Below are positions 31,742-43,986 of a DNA stretch of 64,000 bases, one piece after another; positions within the stretch are counted from its first letter, which is position 1, and each line of letters starts with the position of its first letter. The position numbers and the translations under genes are program-made. The notes beneath the pieces are model-generated. The model ran no database searches and was not told where the DNA came from. It saw nothing but the letters and a program-made list of their open reading frames with translations. The DNA comes from Sordaria brevicollis (lineage: Eukaryota > Ascomycota > Sordariomycetes > Sordariales > Sordariaceae): positions 2,728,001-2,792,000 of the forward strand of contig JAUTDP010000010.1 of the NCBI GenBank assembly GCA_033439795.1, written 5' to 3'.

Positions 31742-32562
31742 TTAGAGAGTCTTACGGAAAGCATCACCAAAGGTATACAATCCAAAAGCGGCAATGGCGC
31801 TGAGCATCATGGGCACGGGCTTGCGGAGCTTGATGGCGCGGGGGAGCGAGGCGCCGCCGAGGACGACGGAGGCGAGGAGGCCGAGCTCGACGCCGTGGGG
31901 CTGGGCGTTTTGGATGCGGTAGCCGCCGAGGCCGTCTGTTTTCGTTCCGAAGAGGGATGTTTGTCAGCATGAGGTTCTGGATAGTAAGAGGTTCTTGAAT
32001 AGTTTTTGTAGGAGGATGGCAGATGAAGGGATAGAGTCGGTAGTCAAGGGAGGGAAGCTTGTAGAGGTGTCGTAGGTAGGTTGGGAGGTTCGATGGTTTT
32101 GGACTCTGGATCTAGGTTTGCAAGATGGGTAGGTTGGTTGCGATCGTAGTTGTAGAGGTAGGTAGGTTTCGTAACCATGGACCGTAGTGCAGGTAGGTAT
32201 CGAGCTTCGAGCTTCGACGCAACAGGACGAGACGTACAAAGAAGACCAACAGCGCAACCAGCAATGATGGAAGGCTTAGACTTGGTGCGGGCGTAGCCGG
32301 CGATGCCACCGGTGACGGTGAGCGCGGAGAGGACGTAGGCGGGGAGTTCGAGGCCCTAATTTTCGTTTGCGAATTGTGATTGCGATTGTTAGCTTGACGA
32401 TCCATTCAGTTCCCATCCCAAGCTTCAGTTCACCTCTAAACCTCGGCCTGTTCTGTGTGTCTGTCCGTCATGGTTCCATTGCGCAATTGAACAAGAGTCG
32501 AGCTTTGCGTAGCTCTGTCAAAGTTTCTTTAAGAGACCTTGTCTTTCATCCGAACGTACCAT
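31742..32562 (-). CDS. TMEM14-family membrane protein
   Basis: Small multi-pass protein of the Tmem_14 family (mitochondrial inner membrane in animals, where TMEM14C helps haem synthesis; FAX1-related in plants); the fungal role is not defined. Exons complement(31742..31935, 32238..32355, 32560..32562) give 104 residues: Met from a three-base first exon, then GLELPAYVLSALTVTGGIAG, YARTKSKPSIIAGCAVGLL, YGLGGYRIQ, LGLLASVVLGGASLPRAIKL and MMLSAIAAFGLYTFGDAFRK. Length and Gly-rich helices fit the family. The second exon is preceded in frame by a stop (the TAG acceptor), so the start must come from upstream. ATG immediately followed by GTACGT in an AUCAAAAUGG context is the best candidate. Introns are 204 and 302 nt; the second is full of AGGTAGGT motifs. 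Confidence 0.88.
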
Positions 32563-35500
32563 TTTGATATGCGATGATTATCTTTGATCTGATGTTGAAA
32601 GATCCCAAGTTCGGAAACTTTACCAAGCAGCTTGACGGCACTAACGAGGACCCGAATGTCCGCGACCGCGATCTTGGGGAGACTCCGCTCCCATGCATCG
32701 TCGCTTGGTCGGCAGGCAACGAAGCTTCATCGCGATCTGTAGTGGCCCGAGCTCCGAAGGTTCGGGAAGAGCCGAGGATGACGTTATGTGCGGTAAGGGG
32801 GGTTGACCCTAACCCTGGGATTGGGGGTGAGGATGTGTGGACCCTAACCCTGTATCTACAAGTGAAGGGGATGAAGATGAGGGAGAGGAGGACAACTGAA
32901 CGTTTACACTCTGGGAAATATTTGGGACTTTTGTTATCTAAGTATCTGATGGTCAAGTGCACATAGAAGCCATTTTCATGGTACGTTCTGTAGTTCGTCT
33001 CCGCCCAAAATTTTGTTGTTCTTGCGCAGTGTCTTTATTTCCTCACCGGGCAGCTCAGATCGTCAGAGCCGGAGTGTCAGGTTCTCAGACAGAACATGGT
33101 AAACAAAGGCGTCTAACTCGCCAGGTACTAGAAACTTGTTAGTCTGACCCTGTGTTTACGTAGTTGTAGAACAACATCCTTCGCATCGAAGTAATCTAAC
33201 CCTTGAAGGCAGAGTCAAGTTGCTTGGTTATCGAGATCTGGGCCGGCCCCGATCTCAGTAGCACAAAGCCGGGTCCTTTTTATGATACTCCAGATCCAGG
33301 TAGGACTGGAACTTCCCCGAGAGGCTATGTATTGTTTTACAGAAAACTTGGACTTTGGACAACTCCAAAGTGCGGATCTAAGCCCGCCTCATATCAGATG
33401 TTGAACCACTGCCTTACCGTCAAAGCTTATGCTTGTCATCGGCGTTGACTGAAGCAAGAATGAGGCACATAAGATAGCTTAAAGCATCGGGTTAGATGAG
33501 TGTAAGTGCTAGGTCAGACTTCTCTTGTATTGCCAAGATGAGTCTAGACTTGGGGCCGTGAGCTTGTGTGATGCTAAGCTTTGGATCGTGGAATCCATGT
33601 CCGGAACGTCTCGGTCGTATAAGATTAGGGCCTGCTTTTCGAGTGATAGAATGCTGACGGGTTCGTATGACTTTGTTAGAAATGAGTTTCCGGCACTTTC
33701 GTAAGTTTGACCTACCGGAAGACTATCCGGTGCATGAGATATTGAGGCTGATGATCGAAGGAAGACCTTCCATATTGGAATACCGGGAACTGACAGAATG
33801 AGTCCAACGATATGGTTGGTATGTCAGTATCCGTTGGATTTATTGAAGATGATTGTACACGACAATTCCTGGTTTCTGGACACGGTCAGATTGTGTATAC
33901 GGGGAGAGCTCCGTGCTGTCAACTGTTTGTTCTGAAGAGTTATGATAGCTACTGCTCAGGTTAGTGTGACCGGCCGGCTCGTGAGTTTGCCGTTGTCGGT
34001 CGGTAGCCGGGTATGAGAAGAACGGGTTGTCTGAGTGAATCATTTGAGTTTAAAATCCGTGATGATAGGGATCAAGGATTCAAGGGGTTGCTCAACCAGT
34101 TCGGAGATAGAAACCCGGAGGAGAGATGCATGATAGAAAAGGCCCCGTAAATGGGGGTGGCAGAGCGGAAGTGAAGTCGGCGTGGCGTGGCAGTGCAAGC
34201 CGTCCGGAGGCTGCACGGCATCAAAGTCAAAGTAGACGGCCCCAACCACCGGAAGAAATCTCTGGAAGTTGAAGACCCCTGAGTCAAGCCGATGGAATGT
34301 TTGTAAATCTGTTGATTGCAGTGGCTTATGAGAAATGAGAAAGTGCTGACCGTATCGACTGAGGAGGCTTCCGGGTGATCGGCCAAGAATTGTGTTCGAC
34401 GCAACGGCTCTTCGGGACTTTTTGACAAGGTGATATCAAAGTGACAAGCGAATCGGGTCGGTTCGATATCTAATGTGTAAAACTGAAGAGAAAGTGACTG
34501 GCCGTCGAAAGAGCACAAGATCATGGCTTCGACTTCCATGCTTGCTTCCGTGCTGATGGGCTGCATATATCATTTCGATGACGGGAAGAATGATGTGAAA
34601 GTTGTATTGCAAGGCACAAACCAAGCCACTAGTTGAGATTGGAGAGATTCTCGAGAGTGTCCGTGAAGATGGCCGGCGACGATGATGTTGTCGGGTCACT
34701 GAGTGGTTTGCAAATGGTTCGCGCGGGGCAGTGCAAGATGCCTTGTCCAAGGTGGGGTCAGCAAAGCCGTTAAGGTTGGTCGGGCAGGTGGGGTATCTGG
34801 GGGATCCTGCCAGGGGGATGGTCCCTTCTGTTTCTGTCAGTGGTTCTTTTTTCCCTTTTTTCTCTGCAACCGAATTCTCGTGACCTCGATTTGTCTCTTC
34901 TGTAACTGGACACAAGTTGAGCCGTTCTTTTGCTCGAATTCAACTGGCTCTCTCTTTGGTCGCCTTGAATTGCTGCAATACAACCCAGCGGTCCTTTGAG
35001 CAATTGACTCTCTCGACGACTCTATTCAGCCTGGTTCTCTGCCCGAGTCTGCCCTTCTCGAACACTGTTGCTTCGCCTCAATCCACGATCCACTCAGGGC
35101 CTTCAACCACCACATCCAAGTGGAACGGCACCATGGATGCTGCCATATTGGTGAGACCGTGCCGACTTCGGGACCTCTTCCATAGTCTCGGGTCGTGACG
35201 ATACTATCGACTTGATCCAGGTTCGTTTTCTCACCGACCGGTATGCCTTCCCCTAATGACCAGGAAGACCTCATTGAGCCTTGGACCATCTGGACCATGG
35301 ACCTCTCTGCAGGTGCTCACAGTCTCTTCATGGGAGTAGGCAGAGCATGTCGAGGACCAAGTGAAGCCGTCAAGCCGATTGCTTCAAGTTGGCTGCATTT
35401 CCAGGCCTAATCAGGCAATATTGGCAGGGGCTTGAGGGAACACAAGGACAACACACTCACCACCCACCACCACCGGGCTCTGGTCCGGAAGCCAAGTCTA

Positions 35501-36526
35501 GATGACATGAAGCCACGATGAGGCAGAACGGACACTGCTTCGTGTGGCTGGAAGACCATGAGATTATCGCAAAAGTCCTTCAACTCCATGTGCCGAAAAA
35601 GAGACATCGAGATCATGACTTCATACTCCGGATATTGGTCTGTGATTCTGGCATCACATCCTTCCCAAAAGGGTCTACACCATCACTATAGACCCCAGGC
35701 AACCGCTGCTACCTAAAACCAGGACTCCCATGATGGGCTCCCTCACATCGACTATTCACTTCACTTGACTGATGAGACTCTAGAAACTATCGGTAACCAT
35801 GAGACTATGGCAAATCATATAATGATCGCAACAAAAGAGTCCAGAGTTTGAAGATGAAGTGAAATTCTGAAAGTGCGGATACACGGCTAGACCACACAAT
35901 TGCGCTACCACACACTATCTTCAACCCCTGCTCACATCACCCAAAATCAAGCCTCTAAGCGCTCACGGCCACAGACCAGGCTCGAAACCGCAGCTGTCTT
36001 GCGCCTCACCCCCATCCGCGCTGCACGAGAGAAAGACAGGGGTCAGGCCGGTGTTCCTCAGGTTTTGCTTCCAGTCGGGTACGTTAGACATGGACCATCT
36101 CTCCCCCTCTTCCCATCCTTCTTACCGTTTCCTACGATTTTCTCGGAATCGCTTCATATCCAACTTCTATCGGGTGTGGGAAAGGGAAGCAATCGCAAAC
36201 ATTTCAACCTCCGTCGCGGTCCATGTGGAGAAGCGTCTAACACGGCGACGATCTCACAGCCAAGCCAATACCACCATCATTCTCTCTTCAGAACCCCGCG
36301 CAGCCGCAGCCGCAGCCTCAATTCGCTCTTCTTCTCCTCCTCTGAGGTTCGCCTACTCAGATATACCATGATTGCCGCCTGATCGCCTACAGCAAGTTCG
36401 GGACCTGACCGCGCACCGCCCATTCAGCCATCATCCTCGGCGTCTCAACATCACTACTTGATATATACATCCTCACGCTCAGAGAGATACTCTCTTAACG
36501 GCCCCCACCCCACCTCCTCTTTCAAC
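32563..36526. other. 4-kb region with no supported protein gene
   Basis: Upstream of both the TMEM14 gene (-) and the zinc-finger gene (+). Many short frames, none with a domain-like pattern. Two ACCCTAACCCTG telobox-like motifs lie near 32812-32825 and 32841-32852. The part before 36527 probably includes a long 5' leader of the zinc-finger gene. Confidence 0.45.
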
Positions 36527-39500
36527 ATGTCTCCGGGTTATACCTACTATACCCCTTCCTCTCTGGCTGATAACGACTCCGCCACGCCAGAAGTAAATCA
36601 ACTTTCACAAGGAAGCCATCTCACACCCGATACCCAAGACGAGTCCCAAGAAGCTTTCAACAATCAGTACCAATATCAACAGATAGACTTTGGCGATAAC
36701 GACGATCCATTCTTCGGCGTCAACTTCGGTACTATCGGGGACGGATCGCCTTCCTTCCTTGAGAACGACTTCCTTCAGACAGCCAACAGTAACCACTTTG
36801 CCGACAGCACCTCGTCTCAGCCAGTCCAGAAGACACAAGATGCTTTTCTAGGTGCCGCTCATCTCCCAATGAGCCCAGAAAAGACGCCATCATTACAAAC
36901 TTCCCCAAATCCTGAAGCCATTTCCAACCAAGCTACGTTCTCGAAACATACTGCAATCTCCATCAACACCCAAGACGTCACCCATAGGCCAAAAGAACCT
37001 TCGCTATCAGACTCGCATGATAGCAGCCAAACCGGGTACGAGTTGACACCAGAAACCACCAATAGCGCAGAGCTGGGCGACGACGGCTCTGTGCCCTCAA
37101 TCCACATCATGTCAGAGCAAAGCCCAAAAGTCACAGTCTCAAATTGGGACAGCATTAACTCTTATGCCCTCAACAACGACCAATCCCATACTCTCCACCC
37201 TGGCGTCAACGGAAACGACTTTGCCAGTCAGACGTCAGACGGCAACATGTCCCCATCATCAACACTCGCACGCGATGGGTCAATACGCTGGGCTTCAGAT
37301 CAACCCACCGGGCGAACTGGAGTGGCTCCCGGTGACCGGTCGTCCACGGAGGTGCCCAGTGTCAACGAAATGACAGCCAAGCAGAAAGTTCAAGAACGCA
37401 ACGAGGAGGTCGATGCCTGGATGGCCAAGCTGAACAAAGCTGGACGTACAAAATCGGGCTTCGTGGACGTTAACCAGCCTTCAATACAACCCCTTGACCA
37501 CGACGACGATAACATCGATCCGCGGGAGATCGGAGCTGAGCCTTCCGAGAACAAGAAAATACCAGGACAGACATACTATACCGAGAAGGGCGGCGAAATG
37601 AATGCCGAGGACCGAGCCATCCTATATGGGAACCGCAACTGGGCCGATGCCCCACTATCATTTGGCATCATCTCTGAACGACACCAGCCCGAGACGGCCC
37701 AAGATGCCATCAGGAGATTTGAACAGATGTGCAAGGATAATGGCAGCATCATCTCGAGAGCTGCAACCTGGGGAACGAGGCGTCGCAGTATTGGCACTAT
37801 CGACGCCGAGGAGATTGAGAAAACTGGCAACCTGTTCAAAAAGCTTTCACTGAGCAGAGGAGACTCACTTCGCCGACCAAGTGCACTTTTCAAAGGTCTG
37901 GTCAGAAGACCCAGCAGTTCCAAGCGGACCCGGACCGAAGAAGAGAATGCCTCCAACTCGACGCGCTCGTCTGTGGATCGAAAGGAGAGCCAGGGCAGTC
38001 TCAATCTTGCTCCTCCTAGTCGCACAGGAAGCTTGGGCAAGAAACAATCTGTGCCGAGCATCAACACTGCTTTGGTCGCAATGGGAAGCAATGTGGCAGC
38101 CATCGGGGCCGCGCATGCTAGGAATGGCTCAATCAGTAATACTCCAATCACCTCTCCTAACGCAAAAAGCCCGTCACGGAATTTGAGTGTCAGTTTCTCA
38201 ACCCGCTTCCGAAGCAGATCGGACGCTTCCGCTCGAAAGGAGTCCAATAGTGCTATTGCAGACATGTTGAAGGTTAATGGCGGTGTTCCAGTTGCATCTC
38301 TTCCACGACCTTCAGCGGAGCCAAAGCCTTCGGCGGAACCAAAGCCTTCGGCGGAAGTCATAGAGATCGATGATGATTCGGATGAGGAAGATGACGAGGA
38401 CGTGGCAGGCGACGCCAACACCGATTCAAGCGCATCAATTCTCAACATCCAGCCAACGACAGAAGGTTTCAAGAAGCACTTTTTGGAGCTTCATCCGAAT
38501 CTTCCCAAATCCAGCGAGTACCTGGTTGACCGCATTGCCTACCAACAGTCATACCGTTACAAGCTCCTTTTGAAATGGAAAAAGGAGCATGAAAAGCACC
38601 TCGTGAACAAGAGCTGCCCATCTGGGCTTATGTGTATCAAATCTGGCGGCAAGGCGAGAATGTTGAAACCCTGCGAGAACGGTCGGGGGTTCAAAGACAA
38701 GCCTGAAGACGAAATGCCACCTGGTGACAAGCTGATCAACCCTAACCAATTTCCTGCAAATATACCTCCGCCAATCACCCGAGACTTGCCCGCCGAGCTA
38801 GAGTGTCAGTTGTGCTTCCAACCCAAGCAGTTTGCGAAGCCTTCGGACTGGACGAAACATGTGCACGAAGATGTCTCGCCTTTTGCCTGCACGTGGGAAA
38901 GCTGCAGAGATGCCAACAAGACGTTTAAGCGAAAGGCCGACTGGGTCCGCCATGAAAACGAAGGCCATCGTCATCTTGAGTGGTGGAAATGCAATGTCGA
39001 CGATTGCACCCACGAGTGCTATCGCCGGGACAACTTCCTTCAGCATCTTGTCCGCGAGCACAAGTTCAATGAGCCCAAGGACAAGACCAAGGGAGCAATC
39101 AGGAAGGCTGGCGGTGCACGCCACCCGACCTGGCAGAGGGTGGAACGATGCCACAAGCAAACAACACGAAGCCCATATCAGGAGCCGTGCCGATTCTGCG
39201 GGGAAAAGCTCGCGACGTGGAAGAAGTTGACAGTGCATCTGGCCAAGCACATGGAGCAGATCAGCTTGCCCATCATCAAGCTCGTGGAGCGGATGGAGGT
39301 GGATCCTGATATGATCATCAGCCCGGTGCAGGAGCCCCCGCCGAGACACTTCCCGCCTCCAATGCCCCAAAACAATAACGACCGAAGACACAGCGGACAG
39401 CCTCATATGCAGCACCGGTTCGATCCGATGATTCCCAGCGTGGCCCCTATGCCACAGATGCGCCAGATGCCAATGTCGTATCCCAATACACCACAGCAAC

Positions 39501-40177
39501 ACCCAGGCTTCAACGGGTTCCAGACTTTCCCTCAACCTGGTTTCCAGCAAATGTCCTTCGGTGACCTGCCGCCAGGCATGATGTCTTCGGGATCGATGAA
39601 CATGCCCATGGGCCAGCAGTCCATAAATCAAGGCTTTCCCAACTTGATGACCTCTCAGCCAGCATATACCACCATGCCCATGACCACAACCACTACAGCC
39701 GGCTACATCCCCTCTCCCATGTCCGGTTCTCAGATGGGCGTCTCTTCAAACCTGACCACCCCCCTCATGGGCACGCCACTGATGGGTACAGCGCCTCATC
39801 AATTCATGGGTGTATCCCCAGACGGTGCCGAGGCTTTTCCCCCGATGGACCTCAACATGAACATCAACGCCCTAGGCCTTCAGGATCCTTCTGCATCAAT
39901 GGGATTCGGAGGTGCGGGTGATGTGATGATGATGGATGGAGCAAGTCTTACTCCGAAGCCAAGTCAGGGTAATAGTCGGCCACATTCACAAAATGGTCAT
40001 CATGGCCAACACCATGGGCATGGAAGACAACATTCACATGGGCATGTGAATGCGCAGTTTATGCCAATGGGAGGACCACCGGGAGGGCCGCCAGGACGGC
40101 CGTCGCAGGGGAATGGAGGGAGTGGGTTTGGGGGGTCGGGGATGTCGGGGATGTCGGGGCAGAATGGGTTCTATTGA
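36527..40177 (+). CDS. Large C2H2 zinc-finger transcription factor
   Basis: A 1216-residue, apparently intronless protein; probable nuclear DNA-binding regulator of unknown targets. The long N-terminal part is acidic and Ser/Thr/Asn-rich with an RSIGTIDAEEIEKTGNLFKKL-type helix near 425-445 and a basic Ser-rich segment. A PSAEPK triplet repeat and an acidic run (DDDSDEEDDEDV) lie near 590-625. A compact module follows: GFKKHFLELHPNLPKSSEYLVDRIA, then C2H2-like fingers at about 759-910 (CQLC-H-H, CTWESC-H-H, CNVDDC-H-H and the last CRFCGEKLATWKKLTVHLAKH). The C-terminal 270 residues are Met/Gln/Pro/Gly/His-rich, like a disordered activation domain. The architecture is that of a group of uncharacterised Sordariomycete C2H2 proteins; I do not recognise a named orthologue. 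Start at 36527 (MSPGYTYYTPSS); the upstream extension has no ATG. Confidence 0.87.
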   Translation: MSPGYTYYTPSSLADNDSATPEVNQLSQGSHLTPDTQDESQEAFNNQYQYQQIDFGDNDDPFFGVNFGTIGDGSPSFLENDFLQTANSNHFADSTSSQPVQKTQDAFLGAAHLPMSPEKTPSLQTSPNPEAISNQATFSKHTAISINTQDVTHRPKEPSLSDSHDSSQTGYELTPETTNSAELGDDGSVPSIHIMSEQSPKVTVSNWDSINSYALNNDQSHTLHPGVNGNDFASQTSDGNMSPSSTLARDGSIRWASDQPTGRTGVAPGDRSSTEVPSVNEMTAKQKVQERNEEVDAWMAKLNKAGRTKSGFVDVNQPSIQPLDHDDDNIDPREIGAEPSENKKIPGQTYYTEKGGEMNAEDRAILYGNRNWADAPLSFGIISERHQPETAQDAIRRFEQMCKDNGSIISRAATWGTRRRSIGTIDAEEIEKTGNLFKKLSLSRGDSLRRPSALFKGLVRRPSSSKRTRTEEENASNSTRSSVDRKESQGSLNLAPPSRTGSLGKKQSVPSINTALVAMGSNVAAIGAAHARNGSISNTPITSPNAKSPSRNLSVSFSTRFRSRSDASARKESNSAIADMLKVNGGVPVASLPRPSAEPKPSAEPKPSAEVIEIDDDSDEEDDEDVAGDANTDSSASILNIQPTTEGFKKHFLELHPNLPKSSEYLVDRIAYQQSYRYKLLLKWKKEHEKHLVNKSCPSGLMCIKSGGKARMLKPCENGRGFKDKPEDEMPPGDKLINPNQFPANIPPPITRDLPAELECQLCFQPKQFAKPSDWTKHVHEDVSPFACTWESCRDANKTFKRKADWVRHENEGHRHLEWWKCNVDDCTHECYRRDNFLQHLVREHKFNEPKDKTKGAIRKAGGARHPTWQRVERCHKQTTRSPYQEPCRFCGEKLATWKKLTVHLAKHMEQISLPIIKLVERMEVDPDMIISPVQEPPPRHFPPPMPQNNNDRRHSGQPHMQHRFDPMIPSVAPMPQMRQMPMSYPNTPQQHPGFNGFQTFPQPGFQQMSFGDLPPGMMSSGSMNMPMGQQSINQGFPNLMTSQPAYTTMPMTTTTTAGYIPSPMSGSQMGVSSNLTTPLMGTPLMGTAPHQFMGVSPDGAEAFPPMDLNMNINALGLQDPSASMGFGGAGDVMMMDGASLTPKPSQGNSRPHSQNGHHGQHHGHGRQHSHGHVNAQFMPMGGPPGGPPGRPSQGNGGSGFGGSGMSGMSGQNGFY

Positions 40178-43100
40178 GTACGCCATGATGTGATGGGGTC
40201 TTCTCTCTTCTTTTTTTCTGTTTCTTTTGGGGGTCTGATAGATTTCTGGGGAAGATGGTTCTGTGGTTTGATACCCTTGCCTTCATACGTTGTTGACCTT
40301 TTCTTGGGCAGTTCGTTTGACAGAAAAGAAAGACTTGGTGCGGGTATCTTGTTTTCTGGGCTTTCCCTTTCTCTTTTTTTTTTCTCTCAACGATGATGAC
40401 GAACAAAAGCACCTTACGGCGATGACGATGGCTCTTCGACCGGATGAATTGGACATGTTTGACGTAGGGACGTTTCCTTTCCTTTGCCTTGGGGCTGGGT
40501 CCTTTCTCATGAAACAACATCTTTGAACCTGTTAGACATGGGTGGTCTTTTCTCTTTTCTCCCATTGACCAATGACGACAGTGACAAGAATCAGAAAGCG
40601 CGTGGCGTAACCTTCTTTTTATTGTTTTGGGTATATCTTGGATAGAGAAGTTGTTTATGAGATTATGATTTGACCATCTACTTTGGCAAAGCCGAGTAAT
40701 TATGTTTGAGAGATGGTGAACCGCTGTCACATGGGCGTCTACGCAACTCTGTGCTACCCAAATGAACCTGGCTTGCTCTTCGATACCACCAGATCACTAT
40801 ATACCACGAACATGGTAGGTAGGTAATGACTGGCAATGACTGGCAGTGACTTGCATAAACCTGACGCATTTCGTGCCTCGAGTTTGGCTTGTCTGGTTGT
40901 CTGTGAGGCGGATCTCTTGCGCAATCTTAGATTCTGAGGTATAACCGCGACAAGGGAAAGCCGCAGGGGGACCATGAGGAACCATGAGGAAACAGGGGGT
41001 TGCATAAGCGGTGCAGGGATGGGAGGGGAATGAGGTCGTCCTGAATGGGCCAAGAGTTTGATATGTACCAGTACCGGAGAGTAGGGAGTGAGTACGGTAT
41101 CATACTTCAATGTGCGGTTATCAAGTGATTCTGCGAGAAAGGAAGCAGAGTCCCACTCGAGAAGAGGAAATACCGTTATGGTGGGAAGGACGGGATGTGG
41201 ATGAGAACGGAAAGGCTGAAAATCATCTCGAGATTTTGGCGAGATCCTGCGATCATGACATGACCGTTGATTAGAAGACCCAGATGGCCCGGATGCAAGG
41301 GCGAGTTTTATTTGTTAGCCCTGGCCGTTGCTCAAAGATTTGGAAGATTTTGGGAACCCGGCAGGCCACAGGTGTTTATCGTAGCTTGCATTTGCATGCA
41401 TGCATTTCAACGACGTGCGAGGTCGAGTATTTGATCTCCGGCATCTTCTTTGGGTTTTCTGTGAACACCGTTGTTTTGGCAGTGGTTCTTGATGTCTTTC
41501 ATTTTCCATACTCACCAGGCATCCCGAGTTCCTCTTTTCTCTTCAGGTCGACAAGACCGTTGAAATTATTATAGCGAAGGAGGGCAGATGTTTTTCCATT
41601 CCCACTTCATCGGTCCTGCATTTCACAGCTCATCACCAACAATACCGTGACTACCGTCTTATATTAATATTGTCCACAATCCCTCGAAACCAAAAGGAGA
41701 GAAGTTCTTCTAATAAGAAAAATACATCCCAAAAAGATCGTCAGGGGTCCAGAGCCTCCTTGTCTCCTCCACTGCACCAAAAAGTCACAGGCCCCCCTGC
41801 CCTATCAGTGGACCAGTGGGGCTCGGTACCTGAACGGTGGCGACTCCATTGTCTTCCCTCTCAGCCAATAGGAAGCAAGAAAAGGCAGAGCCGCCCACTT
41901 GGACGAGACATCAACCCCTGTCTGCGAGTAACCCCACCAACGTTTCAGATGCTTGTGATGCTTGGGTTCGATGTCAGGGGAATTTTCCTTGGACTGGACA
42001 TCGATGGACCGGACAACTTCGCTGGGAACCGATGATGGGGCACGAGACTCCCTTGTTCTTGACAGGCAAGGACTGGAGAACTTCGACTGGACTGGAAGAA
42101 GACCGGCCATAGCCACGGAGCATGAACAGGCAAAAAAGACTGGAGGCTCGTATCTATCTATGGAAAAGAAGAAGACGGACCGATGAGAGGGGACGGAGGG
42201 GGGCAGTGAAGTCCTTTATACGAAAGGGACAAGAAAGGCCAGAACGGAGGCGTTGCTCATCCTATGGATACCTACCGGAGGCCTTCGACAAGGTACGCAA
42301 TGGACCCTCAACACTGACAAGGACGAAAGAAGGAGATGACGATGAGCGTTCTGACAGGCGAACAAACGGATTGAACGGATCGGGAAGTCCGTTTGTTCTC
42401 TTTTGTTCTGGCAGTATGGGTGATGACCCGAGTGGGTGAGTTTTGGGGCAAGATGGAGTTTCGTTCGCTCATTTGACTGGCAATCTTGAATAAGAAAGGA
42501 AAAGGACTTGGGAGGGACGTCATTCGCCCGAGTTGGGTGAGAGGGCGTTTTGACCACCATTACCGACTCGGGACGGATTCGCTGACAGCGTTCGATAGGT
42601 TCGGTTGATTTTTGTGTTGCTGATTTGTTCTGAGGGATTCGATTCGAGAAATCCATTTCGACTGACAGATGTGTGGTGTGTGTGGTGTTGTGAGAGGTGT
42701 GGGAGGCAACTCACCACCAAGAAAGAGGGTGAGTCCCGGTTCTTTTTTTTGGTTTGAAGAAGCCAAGGGACTGCAACCTCGGACTCTCAAACTCCCACGC
42801 GAGCATAGAGTCGTTACTTGGAAAAAAGCTTGAACGGTTGCTTGTTTCACATCATTACCCGCTGGGGTGAACCCTTTTCTTTCTTGTGCCTTTCCGCGTT
42901 CCGGCTTGTCCTTGTGGTCTTGGTCTTGGTATCGTCGAGAGATCATCGCCAATCTGCGACCTTCCTCGCTCTTCTTCCACTTTTCCACATCTTCTGTCTC
43001 CATCACCATTCTCCATTCTCCATTCTTTTTCACGCCTCTTTTTTTTCTTCCCACCTTTTTCCAAACAAATCCAGCTGGCCTGTGCATTTTTCTTTTCTTC

Positions 43101-43986
43101 GCCGAAAACAAGCACAGCGCAGGTCGCCTTTTCTTTTTCCTTCTTTTCTCCATCATCCACTCCTTAACCTTGCAAGAGACTGGTTCTCGACTTTTTCGTT
43201 CGAGCTTTTTCATCCATGACGACTTTTTGACAACGTCCTTCTAAACTGTCGATCATCATCTGACTTGGGATCCGATTTCCTGGACTGGAGACCACCTGGA
43301 CCGTGACCACCTGGATCAATTCATCACCTGGGCAAACGAACGAAGGAACAATACCCGTTCTTCCCATTCACTAGTCCTTCACGCGCCCATCCTTTTCCCT
43401 CTCACCTTTTTGCTGCTCTCCTTCTTTGAGCAAGCAACAACATAGACAGGGTCCTTTGACAATCCTTTCTCTCCGTATCTTTCTTTCACTTCTCACTTTT
43501 CCAGGTTGATCCTCGGCTTTTTCCAATCCATTGTTTGGATCCATTCACCAATCCAGTCCAGTCCTTCATCATCGTTGTCGCTTAGGAGGGGCATTATCAC
43601 AAGAACTTTGTGCCCTTTGTTTGTCAATCGCTCACTCATCATTCAACCAATCACCACTCAACATTCGAACCATTCATTGTTCTTGACTGCCGCGACATCT
43701 GATCGATACCATCGATATACATACATACTATCCAACTTTCCGAGAACCGGCTTCGAGGATATTCACTGCATTACACGGTACGGCAATCTTTCGACCATGA
43801 ACTAGAGAACAACAGAAACAACTTTCGACCATTTCGACAGTACATATTCATTTACAACATCATCGACGACAGAATAGAAGGGTAAAGGAAGGAATTACAT
43901 ACGACGGGGAAGAAAAGAGAGGACCAATAGGGACTTTGATATCCGAACCGACCATTCATTCACCAACACATACAACAACAAACACC
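40178..43986. other. 3.8-kb upstream region of the FLC-like gene
   Basis: No protein-like ORF supported. From about 42900 to 43700 the + strand is strongly pyrimidine-rich (CTTTT/TCTTC runs) followed by many CATC/ACAACA motifs, typical of a long fungal promoter and 5' leader. Apparent frames in it are Phe/Ser or Lys/Arg biased. The 3' flank of the zinc-finger gene takes the first few hundred bases. Confidence 0.5.

Noticed and set aside
32812..32852. CCCTAACCCT motifs resembling telomere repeats
   Set aside because: Only about one and a half units each. They are better explained as telobox-like promoter motifs or chance than as an interstitial telomere.
34072..34566. 164-codon minus-strand frame in the large spacer
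   Set aside because: No domain pattern and no supporting splice structure. It cannot be excluded but is not supportable.
37576..38472. 298-codon minus-strand frame
   Set aside because: Antisense shadow of the zinc-finger gene.
42560..43213. 217-codon Lys/Arg-rich minus-strand frame
   Set aside because: Produced by the pyrimidine-rich leader on the + strand; no protein-like pattern.
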